Origin: Pratylenchus scribneri
Lineage: Eukaryota > Nematoda > Chromadorea > Rhabditida > Pratylenchidae
Direction: 5' to 3'
DNA length: 64,000 nucleotides
Assembly: GCA_030063045.1 (NCBI GenBank)
Contig: JAQSEB010000001.1
Location: forward strand, 2,914,001-2,978,000
Below, piece by piece: positions 1 to 9,755 of this stretch (position 1 is its first letter; each line of letters opens with the position of its first letter). The notes under the pieces were generated by a model. That model had not been told where the DNA came from, searched no databases, and saw nothing but the letters and a program-made list of their open reading frames with translations. The position numbers were made by a program, and so were the translations under genes.

Positions 1-558
1 TGGCAAATTGGGCGAACATTCCGGCAGGCATTTGGGAGATTCCATTTCGATTGAGGTAAAGTTTACGCAAATTCCGTAATTGGGAAAGGCCACCAAGCTG
101 CAAAAATGATTTGAAAAAGAAATTGGGGAGGAGGTTGACTTGATTGGCAATTTGGGCCAATGAATTGTCGGACAAATCCAATTCAACCAATGAATCCAAC
201 AAAACACCATTGAATGCATTCTCCTCAATTTTGGTCAAAGTATTTCGATTCAACACCAACCGTAGAATTGTCCAATCGTAAAATGAATTGGCAGGGAGGG
301 AAGAAATAGCCTTTTTAGTGAAATTAATGAAAAAAACAAAAAATATCATACAGTGTCCACAATTGTGAGCGAATCAATTGGAAAACGTTTGGCAGGTTGG
401 GCAGCTTGGAGGGCATTTTCCAAGCTGCCAGCTTTTTCACAGATTATAGCAATTGGCTCATAAATGGAGGGGGCACACCGGCAAGGGGATTGGAGTTGAG
501 GGCATTGGCCAGAGGCGAAAGGGAGAAGCAAAAGGAAGACAATGGCCCAAATTGACAT
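1..558 (-). CDS. Leucine-rich-repeat secreted/membrane protein, 5' part
   Basis: The gene starts at 558 and runs off the left edge. Residues 1-17 are a signal peptide (MSIWAIVFLLLLPFASG), followed by a cysteine-rich LRR N-terminal cap (CPQLQSPCRC and a later C). Exon 1 ends near 353 at a GTATGA donor. The reading frame resumes near 313 after TAAAAAG and gives LRR units such as LRLVLNRNTL, LVELDLSDNSL and LRKLYLNRNGI, with N and L at the expected spacing. A 42-bp in-frame stretch near 105-146 begins GTCAAC and ends TTTTGCAG; removing it restores regular repeat spacing, so it is probably an intron. In nematodes such proteins are apical matrix or cell-surface proteins (LET-4, EGG-6, SYM-1 type). 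The exact orthologue cannot be told without the rest. Confidence 0.8.
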
Positions 559-1701
559 TTGAAAGAGTTGGGCAAGGAGAAGCGGAAATAAATTGAACGG
601 ATGAACCGCCTTTTGATAGATTACGTGTTCAGACTGGAGATTGTAAGAAGGAGGGAGGTGAGAAGGCCCATTGTTGTTGTGTTTGGCCCATCATAGGGCG
701 GGTAAATGGGAAGAAAACACAACAAAAAACACGTCGAAGAATGGCGATCAGATTACGGAGACCAACAGAAGCAGAACTGGAATGGGGATTTGGACGTGAT
801 CGGATGAATATATTGGGGAGAAGGGGGAAATTGTACGAAAATGAAGGAAGGGGAAAGCAAGGAATGAATTGGGGTAAAAGTTTTGGCCATTGATGGAAAT
901 GGCTATATTTTAACCAAACAATCAATGGATGGCGGCGGCGGCGGCGCGAATCACTAATCTTCGAAGAATCAATAATGAAGGATGGGAAGGGGCATCGTTT
1001 TTTTTTTTGCTGGCTGACGAGCCAGTCGAGAGCGGTCAGTTGCGCGAAAGGGATGGGTGTGGTGGATTGGCCAAACAAAGGCGAAGAAAATGGGGGAATG
1101 GATGGGCCAAAAGAATTGAAGTAAGGAAGGGGGGATGAATTCTTTGTGAAGGGCCGAGGGATGGTCAAAAAACGCGCGAAAAGAGGGAGGCGTGGTTTGG
1201 CGAAGGGAAAAAAAGGGAGAGAAATGGGCCAAAAACCGACCTGAGCAGCTATCGGGGATGGAAATGAAACCCACAAAATGAAGCAATGAGAGGGGATGAA
1301 TTAACCCATTTTGGGACCCAATTATTCATTCAATCCCAGAGGCCATATCCTTCTCCTTTTTGGCCTATATTTTCCCCTTTGCCTTCCAATCATTCAGCCG
1401 TCAAGTACCCTTGGAAATCGGTGTAGCAAATCCTTACAAGCCATCCGGATTATTTGGACGATCGGACGTGTGGACGTGAAGATGGCGGGGAATAGAATGG
1501 ACTAGATGGATGTGGGGGAATACTCAAAATGACGGTGATTATTGTGAATAAAAGTGGATGAATGGAAAATGGACGGATGGAAAATTGGGAACGGAAAATT
1601 GGACAGAGGGGAAGATTAAAATATTTGATGAAAAATTATTAAAATTAATAGTTTGAAATTTTAACTTTATTAGTCAAATTGTGAATAAATTGGCATCATC
1701 A
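559..1701. other. Intergenic region, no gene recognised
   Basis: This is the divergent upstream region of the LRR gene and the homeobox gene. It holds purine-rich low-complexity DNA, a GGCGGC triplet run near 930 and an oligo-T run near 1000. Long open frames here on both strands overlap each other, are basic or proline/phenylalanine-rich and show no domain, so I do not call them genes. Confidence 0.6.
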
Positions 1702-2135
1702 ATTACCAATCAGAATTACAATTACAATTACAAATCAGAATTACAATTACAATCGCAAATCAGAATTACAATTACAATCGCAAATCAGAATTACAATTAC
1801 AATCGCAAATCAGAATTACAATTACAATCGCAAATCAGAATTACAATTACAATCGCAAATCAGAATTACAATTACAATCGCAAATCAGAATTACAATTAC
1901 AAATCAGAATTGCAATTACAATCGCAAATCAGAATTACAATTACAATCGCAAATCAGAATTACAATTACAATCGCAAATCAGAATTACAATTACAATCGC
2001 AAATCAGAATTACAATTACAATCGCAAATCAGAATTACAATTACAATCGCAAATCAGAATTACAATTACAATTACAAATCAGAATTCCAATTACAAATCA
2101 GAATTACAATTCCAATCGCAAATCAGAATTAAAAT
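1702..2135 (+). repeat. 25-bp tandem array, copy 1
   Basis: About 430 bp of a 25-bp unit that reads (AATTAC)2 followed by AATCGCAAATCAG on the plus strand. Some units lack the AATCGC step and are 19 bp. The array lies between the LRR gene and the homeobox gene. It is open in all plus-strand frames, which creates a false 199-codon ORF of the [15 protein letters not shown] type. Confidence 0.97.
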
Positions 2136-2833
2136 AAAATTGGCATCATCATCCTCCTTCCCTTCTTTTTCTATTATCTTCCAATTCCATCTTAACCACC
2201 ATCCTTTTGCCTTCACCCCTCAATTCTCGCGCAATCCTTTTCCTCCCTTTGTCGGTTTGGCCGGCATATGGCCAAAATGATGATGGCCCTCTCTCCCTTT
2301 CATTCATGATAAATTGGCGGCCCCAAAAATCTTCCCCTCCATCCCATTCATTCATTACGCAATTCCATTCCAAAATTGCTCCAAAAGTGTGCCAAATATT
2401 TTGGCTGACTTTTCCTTTGAGCTTTTTCATCTTTTTGTCAATTTTTCATTGTGACCCTTTACTCCTTTTTGTCTTTCATTTCCATTTTTCGCTAAACAAA
2501 TGATGAGGCCAGCATCGCTTATAATCCCCCTCCTTCCCCTTTCACTCATTTGGCCAGAAGGCAACCAAATTCTTCCCTTTGGCTACTGCTGCCAATTTTG
2601 GTGGCTGTTTATTTCCTTCCAATTTCTACTGTAGTTTTTTCTTCTTGTCATTCACCACAATGGCAGAATGCCCCCTCCCTTCATTTTCAATATTCCATTT
2701 TGCCCTTAAGCTCATTTTAGGGATTAAATTCAATGCGGTGATCCCTTCTCCTCCCGTTTCTTTAAAAATGTTCTTAACAACTACGGATTACAGGGAATTT
2801 GGCATCGGTGGATTACGGGACTGACCCAAGGCG
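2136..2833. other. Upstream region of the homeobox gene
   Basis: Pyrimidine-rich non-coding DNA (many CCTTCC and TTTTCC runs). I see no gene or clear regulatory element. An upstream non-coding exon of the homeobox gene could lie here. Confidence 0.5.
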
Positions 2834-5504
2834 ATGTTTATGCCATCCACGAATTCGCCGCCGCCCCCATCAATGGCCATCCAAGGCCAATTGAATGATT
2901 CCAATTGGGCCAATTGTTCTTCGGCCATTCCTCAAATTCATCCGCTTAATAATGAGGAGGCAACAATGCTGATTAATAAGGCTGGCTCTTCCTCGCATCA
3001 TCAGGCACCCTTCCTTGGATGCTGGGCAATTGCCGCCGGCCCATTGGTCAATCCCTACGAATTCCCCACCCAACATCATCATTCCCATCTAAATCCTTCA
3101 TCTACACAATCTGCTTCTGCCCCATCATCATTTAATCCATCCCAATTCCATCATTCCACCACATTCAACAATAATCCAACAATTTCGCATCATCCATATT
3201 TGCCACCAATCGAATTTGGAATTGGCCCAGATTCATCCGCTGTTTCTGCCACCGCTGCTGCTGGAATCCGTGCTTTTCCATTCGGATATAATGGTAAGTG
3301 AAATGGAAGGGAAAACTGGCCATATTTTGATTTATTTAAAGCCACTGTTCCGGCCACTGCTTTTCCCACCTTTTCAACGACAATTTCCCAACATTTTTCG
3401 GTTTATAATACAGAAAAGGAAAAAAGTGCAAAAAAGGTGAACGCTCAAAAAGGGTCGGCAAATGTGAATGTCACTGGAAAAAGTTGGAATTTTCAACCAA
3501 AAAAAAGCTAATTTGTTAATTTTCAATTAGAATTGGAAAAGAGGGATAAAAACAAACAACAAAAAGGGGCAAATGTGGAAAAAACTGCATTAATCCAATC
3601 AACACAAATAAAGCAAAGAAGGCAAAGAACACATTTCAGGTGAAAAATGGAAATTGTAAATTAAAATAACTTATTACTAAAATAGTTCACATCAATTATC
3701 GGAATTGGAAAATCTTTTCATCCGGAATAAATATCCGGATGTGGGGAATAGGGCCGAAATTTCGAGGTCAATTGGATTGGCAGAGCAATGCATTCGGGTG
3801 AGCAAAAAACTAATTATTTTAATAAAATACACACATTTTTAATGGGAAAAGAGGAATAATTCCCAAGGGTTTTGTGACTTCATTATATTTTTCTTTTTAA
3901 TTAGGTTTGGTTCAAAAACCGACGTGCCAAATGGAGAAAAAGGGAAAGGCCGATGGGCATCGGGACCATGTCAAGTTGCCCGTCAAAGCAAAATATTAAT
4001 ACAAAATTTGTGGTGGAAAAAGTGGAAAATGAGCCAACACAAAAAGTGGGTCAATTTTTTTGTACCAGAATTAAAACTTTAAAATTTACCCGAAAAATGA
4101 ATGAATTCCCAAAATCTTTCGTATTGAAAAATAATACATGACCAAGTTTTATAGTCTTATTTGTCCTAATCTAGGATTAAAGTTGTTCTAAACCTAGAGT
4201 GGTCCAAAAAGGAGATAGGGATTAAAGGGGAACTTGTCTTTAAATTATTATTTATTTTTTTCAGTAGAGTGTGAAAATAGGATTAACAAAATGAACAGCG
4301 AAAAAGGAAGGACCAATCACCAATGGCTTGTACCAAATGAAGAGGGCCAGGGCTAGCCGGCCTAGCCACCTGGCCTTTTTCGTACTAAATGAGTGGCCCG
4401 AGGGCCAAGGCCAGCTGGCCTGAGTGGCCCTGGCCTAAAGGCCAGCTGTACCAGGGTCAGATGGCCCTGGCCCATGGGTCGGTACCAAATGAATTTTGGC
4501 CCTGGGCCACCTGACCCTGGTTTTTTGGCCCCTTAGGACAGCAGGGCCAAAAAATTTTTAAAGCAATATAAAAGTAATGTTATTAAATTTAATAGATGCT
4601 ATATTAATTAACATTCTAAAATAAATATTATTTTTTTTATTTTGATGCAAAAGGAAATATATTAACAAACAAAATAATCACGAAAATTTTTAGGAGAGCC
4701 AAATTTTTGATGAAAAAATTTATTATGATTTTAATGGCTAAAAATTTCTATTCTAGGGTAGTTTTAGCCGTAGAATCCGAATTTGGTATTTGTTTTAATT
4801 TTCGGCTTCATCTTAGGATGATATGCCCATGTTGAAAAAAATTTTAATATACCATTTGAATATTTTATTTTTCAATTCAGTTCGAGAGAGCTTGTAAAGC
4901 TGAGTCTAACTAGTGGTGAAAAAAATTATAAAAGCCAGTTGTTCAGAAGTTATGCGCAAAAATAATTTTGGCCCTGGGACACCTGGCCTGGCCTGGCTGG
5001 CATTTCTCATTTGGTACGGACAGGGCCACATGGCCCGTCCAGGCCATCTGGCCGGGCCAGCCGAGCCAGGCCGGCTAGCCTAGTTCATTTGGTACAAGCC
5101 AATGGGGAGGAAAAGGGCTGGTTTTTAAATGTGGATTGGGGCAATATTTGATTGACATGGATAGGGCAACGGTAATGAGGTGATTGGGCAAAAATTGGGG
5201 GTACAGTAGGATGAATAGGAGAGGACCTTGCCTTAATCATTGCTGGCATTGACAGACTTCAGCTAAAATCAAAATAGTAGTGCATATTATTTTTTGACAT
5301 GAAAGAAATTAATATTATTCCTTTACAAAATAAAAACAATTTAATTCTTTTTGTTTTTAGATCAATTCAAAAACAATGAGTGGAACCTCCTTGGATTGGT
5401 CCCATCATGTTCATCAACAACAGCAGAATCGGCATTTCGCAGCTGCAAATCATCAACAAACATTCCAAAATCCTCCAGCCTTTCTCATGAATAATTTTGA
5501 TTGA
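2834..5504 (+). CDS. unc-30: Paired-like K50 homeodomain transcription factor (UNC-30/Pitx)
   Basis: Five exons join in frame: 2834-3293, 3531-3639, 3686-3797, 3905-4045 and 5361-5504, giving 321 residues. The N-terminal half is rich in Ser, His, Pro and Asn, as is usual outside the homeodomain. The homeodomain starts at RRQRTHFSSHQLSELENLF and ends with the recognition helix VWFKNRRAKWRKRER, with Lys at position 50 (Bicoid/Pitx/Otx specificity). RRQRTHF, NKYPDV and KWRKRER match Pitx and nematode UNC-30 better than other K50 families. In C. elegans UNC-30 specifies GABAergic motor neurons; that role is inferred here. The last exon encodes a short His/Gln-rich tail. Intron 1 contains a possible mini-exon at 3414-3436, but including it breaks the phase, so I left it out. 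The 1.3-kb last intron is filled with mobile DNA. Confidence 0.9.
4160..5256 (+). repeat. Interspersed element family A, copy 1 (interrupted)
   Basis: Left part about 4160-4326 begins GTCCTAATCTAGG; right part about 5099-5256 contains GGGGCAATATTTGATTGA, GGGTACAGTAGGATGAATAG and ends near GGCATTGACAG. The same left and right ends occur together at 43.3 kb, 50.4 kb and (reversed) 28.8-29.2 kb. This copy is split by the MITE at 4327-5098. It sits in the last intron of the homeobox gene. Confidence 0.75.
4327..5098. mobile_element. MITE-like element with 15-bp TIRs, inserted in family A copy
   Basis: The ends are perfect 15-bp inverted repeats (CTTGTACCAAATGAA at the left, its complement at the right) and are followed by imperfect GGCC-rich arms. 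Both sides are flanked by the direct repeat CCAATGG (4320-4326 and 5099-5105), a likely target-site duplication. Further copies of GTACCAAATGA or its complement lie inside near 4380, 4480 and 5010 as subterminal repeats. The centre is AT-rich with no transposase. The superfamily is not clear. Confidence 0.85.
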
Positions 5505-5522
5505 ATAATTCATTTACCCTAT

Positions 5523-5666
5523 TTTTTCCCTAATAGTGGCACCAGGGCTTATTTTTTAAAGACCTTCCAAAGAGGTCACAAATTCATTTTTAAAATTTTT
5601 TTTCACCCTAAAAATCCTCAAAAAAGGGAGTTATTATTAGAGAGGGGCCACTATTAGGAAAAAAAG
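5523..5666. mobile_element. Short hairpin MITE, CTAATAG family copy 1
   Basis: The left end CCCTAATAGTGGC faces its near-complement GCCACTATTAGGA at the right end, about 145 bp in all. Internal sequence (GGGCTTATTT, CCAAAGAGGTCACAAATTC) resembles the reverse of the element at 47.57-47.73 kb. It starts just after the stop codon of the homeobox gene and may supply its 3' UTR. Confidence 0.7.
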
Positions 5667-6052
5667 CGGAATATATTATAATGTCTAGTCAATATATTCA
5701 ATAATAAAGATAATAATTTTATACTCGTTTTTTATACACCCAATGGCAAATTTTTCAATAATAAAAATTGCAAAAATTGATGAATAAAATTGAATGAATT
5801 GAATTGAATGGGATGAGTGTGGAGGAATAAAATTAGGTAGGTAATATAAGGAAAGGAGATGTGGGCTTTTTGTTGGCGATGGAATTGTGTGGGGGTGGGT
5901 TGAAGAAGTAAAAAATGTTGGGACTAGAAAAATGAGAATATTTTGGAATTAAAGTGAATGAAAGGACACGGATAGATGTGGATGGATGGGAGGAATAATC
6001 CATTTTTGTTGTTATTTTAATTAATATTCAAAATGAGGCAGCAACCAATCGA
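5667..6052. other. Intergenic region between convergent genes
   Basis: AT-rich sequence with GAATGAAT-like runs separating the 3' ends of the homeobox gene (+) and CNOT11 (-). It contains possible polyadenylation signals (AATAAA near 5703 and 5785). I see no gene. Confidence 0.5.
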
Positions 6053-6898
6053 TCAAATTTGAAGTGTTTTCTGGTAAAGTTGAGATGCTTCCCTGAGATT
6101 CAGATAAGAGGTGACAAAATTTTGGATTTCGGCGCGCATTGTCTTTAAAAAAATAAATTAATTTAAATTAATTTTGGGAATAATTTACCAATGGGTCAAA
6201 ATGTTTGAAGCCAAGCAGCGAATCGAGGAAAACGCAAACCATTCGAACTGAATTTAGGGAGTAAGTTGCCCCAATTTCCGGAAAAAACCAACCTAAGCGA
6301 TGAGCGGCCAAATCGTTGGTGGAATCACGATCGCAGGTGGAAATGCACAATGAAATGAATTTATTCAGAAATTCACCCGGAATTGGCAATGACTATAAAA
6401 TATTTAAAAATTAATATTTTAATTAATCATTTTTTACCTTAAATTCGCAAATTCTCACAAATTTGTTGACGGCAGTCAGCGTCTTAATTAATTAATTAAA
6501 TATTTTATTTATTTGTCCAAAAAACCTGAATATTGACATTCATATTCAGCAAAATTTCCAAATTCGAAAAATATGAAGCCGAATCGTACATTAATTGATA
6601 GGCCAAAAGGAATCCAGCAATTTCGGGTTCATATTGGAGAAAATTGAAAAACTAAAATTTTTAAAATAAATTAAATTAAAAATTAAACTTGATTTCCATT
6701 GTCCAATTTGCCCAATATTTCCGGATTTTCGTTCAAAAAATTAATAAGTGGGCGAATTTCAGATTTTTGGATGGCCATTCCCTGCGAAATCTTCTTCAAT
6801 TGGTTTAGAACACTAAAAAATATTAAAATAAATTATAACTTGTAAAGAGAAATAAAATGGTTCGGATAGTTATTCACTTTTTCTACATATTTTGCCAT
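6053..6898 (-). CDS. CNOT11: CCR4-NOT complex subunit 11 (CNOT11-like, C-terminal domain only)
   Basis: The start at 6898 gives MAKYVEKVNNYPNHF, and several short exons splice in frame to a stop at 6053. Conserved blocks of the CNOT11 C-terminal domain (DUF2363) appear in order: IRPLINFLNENPEIL, a segment with LLAYQLMYDS and NLEILLNMNVNIQ, TLTAVNKFVRICEF, EFLNKFISLCISTCDRDS, VRMVCVFLDSLL, and last IQNFVTSYLNLREASQLYQ. Known CNOT11 proteins are about twice as long; this one is roughly 230 residues and lacks the N-terminal part that binds NOT10 and NOT1, unless more exons lie upstream. It follows CNOT2 on the same strand about 300 bp downstream, as in an operon. Role inferred: mRNA deadenylation. 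Confidence 0.82.
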
Positions 6899-7006
6899 TT
6901 TTTGGAAATTTTTAATAAATTGGTTTAAATATATATAAAAAATTCGTGAATTTCAAGAAAATTGTCCTTTTTAATTAATTTTTCTAATTTCCGCCACAGT
7001 AAATTT

Positions 7007-7079
7007 TGGCCGATTGGTGAATAGAATAGAGGGTCTTTGGAATGCCTGGGGTCGAAAGTTCGAATCCTGCTTGATCCAA
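7007..7079 (+). other. tRNA-like sequence (B-box), degenerate
   Basis: It contains CGATTGGTGAAT (A-box-like D arm) and, 45 bases later, AAGTTCGAATCCTGC (B box/T arm). The acceptor and anticodon stems do not pair well, so it is a tRNA relic or a tRNA-derived SINE, not a working tRNA. It lies between CNOT2 and CNOT11, antisense to both. Confidence 0.5.
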
Positions 7080-7202
7080 ATAATTTTTTTTTGTCAAGAA
7101 AAAAGCCGATTTTGTTATATTTTAGGTAATTTTCTTTGAAAAATTTAACAAAAATGATTTAAAAAGTTTAAAAATTACCAAAAAAGTCAAATAAATCAAA
7201 TT

Positions 7203-8255
7203 TTATCTACATATTTTGGACTTTTTACTTATATAACTTTGAACTATCCTAACCCCGGTAATAAAAACAAACATTTTGATGGTCGATTCAAAAGTTGAAT
7301 GAAATTGTGGTGGCTGTTGAGATTGAGAAGGATTTATGGCAGATTGCTGTTCATTTTGGAATGAATTTGGTCCATTTGTTGTTGGCAATGATGGCGGTGC
7401 ATCCACCTCCTTATATATATTTGCTACTTTTGGCGGCATAATTTGTTGATTTGGAATTGAATTTGAAGTGGAACCGGTGCTGGTGCCCGTTGAAGAAGAT
7501 GATGAATATTGTTGTTTATTATTGATGACTGATAAATTCATTTCCATTTCAAAGTCTTCCTCACGCAAATTGATGGTTAATGTTTCCTAAATTCGTCGAA
7601 AATTAATATTAAAAAATAAATTAACAAACATTTCTCCATTTCATTGGGTCAAAATAGCAGCAAATGCATTCGCTCAAATCACCGCTTGGCAATAATATTC
7701 CATTGTTTGGCATTGGCATCCGTGTTGACAAAGAAAACCAAACTTTCCGAATCTTATGGAATCGCCATTTCCTTTTGATCCTAATTTAATTTAAATAAAT
7801 CAAATTAATTAAATAAATATTTATTACAATTCTGATGCAGCAGCCAATTGATAAACATCTCCAGCGAAATTATAGAAAATGTAGAATAGAGCATCCTCAG
7901 CCAAATTGGCCATCTTCAATTCTGGCAATTTATTTCTGACCATTGAAACATTTCGATATTCAATCGGCACATCCGCATTCGAATCCACCGCATTCATTGG
8001 GCGATCACCAAAAGGACCCCAGAAAGTTTTGTATAAATATCTTCTGAATATTTTTAATTTATAATGAATGAATAAAATTAAATCACAAACTTTTTGCTAG
8101 CAAAATCCAAGCCCATTTTGTTGAGATCATAGCCTAAACGCATTTCATCATTTTCTTTAATGGCTTTTAGTAAGCCCATCATTCCATATCTAAAAAAGAG
8201 GAGGGTAATTAATTAAATTATAAGAATAAACCTACTTATTTATATCATCGGTCAT
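7203..8255 (-). CDS. CNOT2: CCR4-NOT complex subunit 2 (NOT2/3/5 domain protein)
   Basis: Starting at 8255 (MTDDINKYGMMGLLKAI), spliced exons give the NOT2 signature: YGMMGLLKAI, LGYDLNKMGLDFASKK, ALFYIFYNFAGDVYQLAAA, then SELIKRKWRFHK and CCYFDPMKWRNET, the closing W..FDP..W block of the NOT-box. NOT2 binds NOT1 and NOT3 to form one arm of the CCR4-NOT deadenylase. Two things are odd. The N-terminal region usual before the NOT-box is almost missing. After the domain there is an extra tail of about 100 residues rich in Ser, Gln, Asn and Pro (from SVINNKQQYSSSSS) ending at 7203. Either could be an annotation limit, since an upstream exon might exist in 8.3-8.9 kb. Confidence 0.82.
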
Positions 8256-8978
8256 TTCCTTTTTCCTTTATAAACATGTGGAGATTTAAGAAATGTATAT
8301 TTTTATTTTATTTATTTTATTCAATCTATAATTGATAAATTAAAATTGTTTATAAATTAATGAATTTAATGATAATTAAAAAAACAATTAGGTTTAGGTA
8401 CTTAATAAGTAAATAGAAAAGTTAGTTGCAGCGGTAGCGGTGCGCTGCTTGCTCTGCTGGCTGCTGGGCTGGCTCGGGCTGGGCTGCTGCTACGTTTCGT
8501 GTTTGTTTCGTTTCTTTCCCGTTTCGCATATTTAAGTCATTTTATCCAAACCGGTTTTTGCCTATTAAACCTAGGCAAAATGAAATAAAAGTGGTGCCTG
8601 TAAGCCAGTGAATTCTCAGGAGATTTAATTAAACAGAATTATAATTCTTAAAGTCGAAACTCGAAATCGAAACTACTGGTTAACAAACTAAACCTAAACC
8701 TAAAAGTGGGCAGAATGCCATAACTGAAAAATTCTGCTGAAAGCGTAGTGCAGTGCGCAGGCAGGCTGCACGTACCAATACCAACCAAGCCCGTTTTTTG
8801 CAGCTTAGTTTGCAACTTGCAAGCTAGTTTAATACATTTTTAAGATGGAAAAATTTTATATAAAATTCGAGGTTCAATGTTTTAAAATTGTTCATCAAAT
8901 ATTTATGATATGAAATACATTAAATTTTCTATTTTTAAAGGATTATTTTCAATCCAATCAAATATTTTTATATTTTCA
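8256..8978. other. Divergent intergenic region with a GC-rich island
   Basis: This lies between CNOT2 (-) and the UBC gene (+). AT-rich flanks enclose a GC-rich core (8430-8480, repeated GCTGCTGG/GGCTGGGCT). TTAGGTTTAGGT near 8390 faces CCTAAACCTAA near 8690 as an inverted pair. A perfect hairpin, TTTGCCTA / TAGGCAAA, lies near 8558-8580. The layout suggests a mobile-element relic or a promoter region. No ORF is convincing. Confidence 0.45.
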
Positions 8979-9624
8979 ATGACCGCGAAGAACAACTTAT
9001 TACAAATTCAAGGAGCACCGCTGGGCGAAATTCCAGAAACAATTGCAAATCGAAGATTAATTAATGAACTGAAACAATTGGAGGCTAATTCGATTCCAAA
9101 GTAAGTGTATTTTATGAATTATGATTAAATTAAAAAACTATAATATTTTTAGTTGTTATGCTTATCCTTGCAATGATAATATTTTTCACTGGACTGCTGT
9201 TCTTATTGGTCCAAAGGATACATTTTACGAAGGAGGAACATTTTTCTGTGAATTCAATTTCGGACTAAATTATCCATTCGAACCGCCGGAAGTGGAATTT
9301 AGAACAAAAATATTTCACTGCAATGTCAATAAGTAAGTAAAATATTCTTACAAATTTAAAACCATTATTATTTCCAGTGAAGGCAAAGTTTGTTTGGATT
9401 TAAAAAGAAATTGGAAATCGAGTATGGGAATTTCAACCATTATTGAGGTATTTTAATTTAAATTTAAAAATAAAATTTAATTACAATTTTAGAGGTTGAT
9501 CTCATTATTTTATAATTGTGATCCGTATAATCCGCTGGAACCAACAAAGGCAAAATTATATTTAGAAAATCCAGAAGAATATGAAAAAATGGCAAGAATT
9601 TGGGTGCAAAGATATTCCACTTGA
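8979..9624 (+). CDS. Ubiquitin-conjugating enzyme E2, UBE2E-like
   Basis: Exons 8979-9100, 9153-9332, 9378-9447 and 9493-9624 splice in frame. The UBC fold is complete: helix 1 (RRLINELKQLEA), HWTAVLIGPKDTFYEGG, YPFEPPEVEF, then FHCNVN in place of the common HPN motif, and the active-site Cys in GKVCLDL. It ends MARIWVQRYST, like UBE2E (MARQWTKRYAT type). The HCN variant of HPN is also seen in UBE2E proteins. The N-terminal extension of mammalian UBE2E is much shorter here. An in-frame ATG at 8910 exists, but an AG at 8939-8940 just before the chosen start fits trans-splicing. SPTLC1 starts 132 bp downstream, so the two may be one operon. Confidence 0.88.
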
Positions 9625-9755
9625 TTATGTATTAAATTAATAAATTTTTTATAATAAATTCGTCTAATTTTGCCGTTTTCAAATTGATTAAAATTTTCAT
9701 TAATATTTTTTCTTCGTTTTTATACAATTTTAATTTGATAATTTTTAGCAGCAAA
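9625..9755 (+). promoter_or_regulatory. Intercistronic spacer with likely trans-splice acceptor
   Basis: The 131-bp gap between the UBC stop and the SPTLC1 ATG contains AATAAA-like signals (9638-9660) and then AATTTTTAG at 9740-9748, eight bases before the ATG. That order (poly-A signal, short spacer, pyrimidine/AG acceptor) is typical of operon gene junctions in nematodes. The use of an SL2-type leader is inferred. Confidence 0.55.

Noticed and set aside
629..1286. Two overlapping minus-strand ORFs of 105 and 215 codons
   Set aside because: They are Pro/Phe/Ser-rich translations of purine-rich low-complexity DNA, overlap in different frames, and show no domain or splice support.
3414..3436. 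Mini-exon in the homeobox gene
   Set aside because: It has an AG before and a GT after, but including it breaks the phase to the homeodomain exon, while skipping it keeps frame.
7007..7079. A functional tRNA gene
   Set aside because: Only the T arm and part of the D arm look right; acceptor and anticodon stems do not pair.
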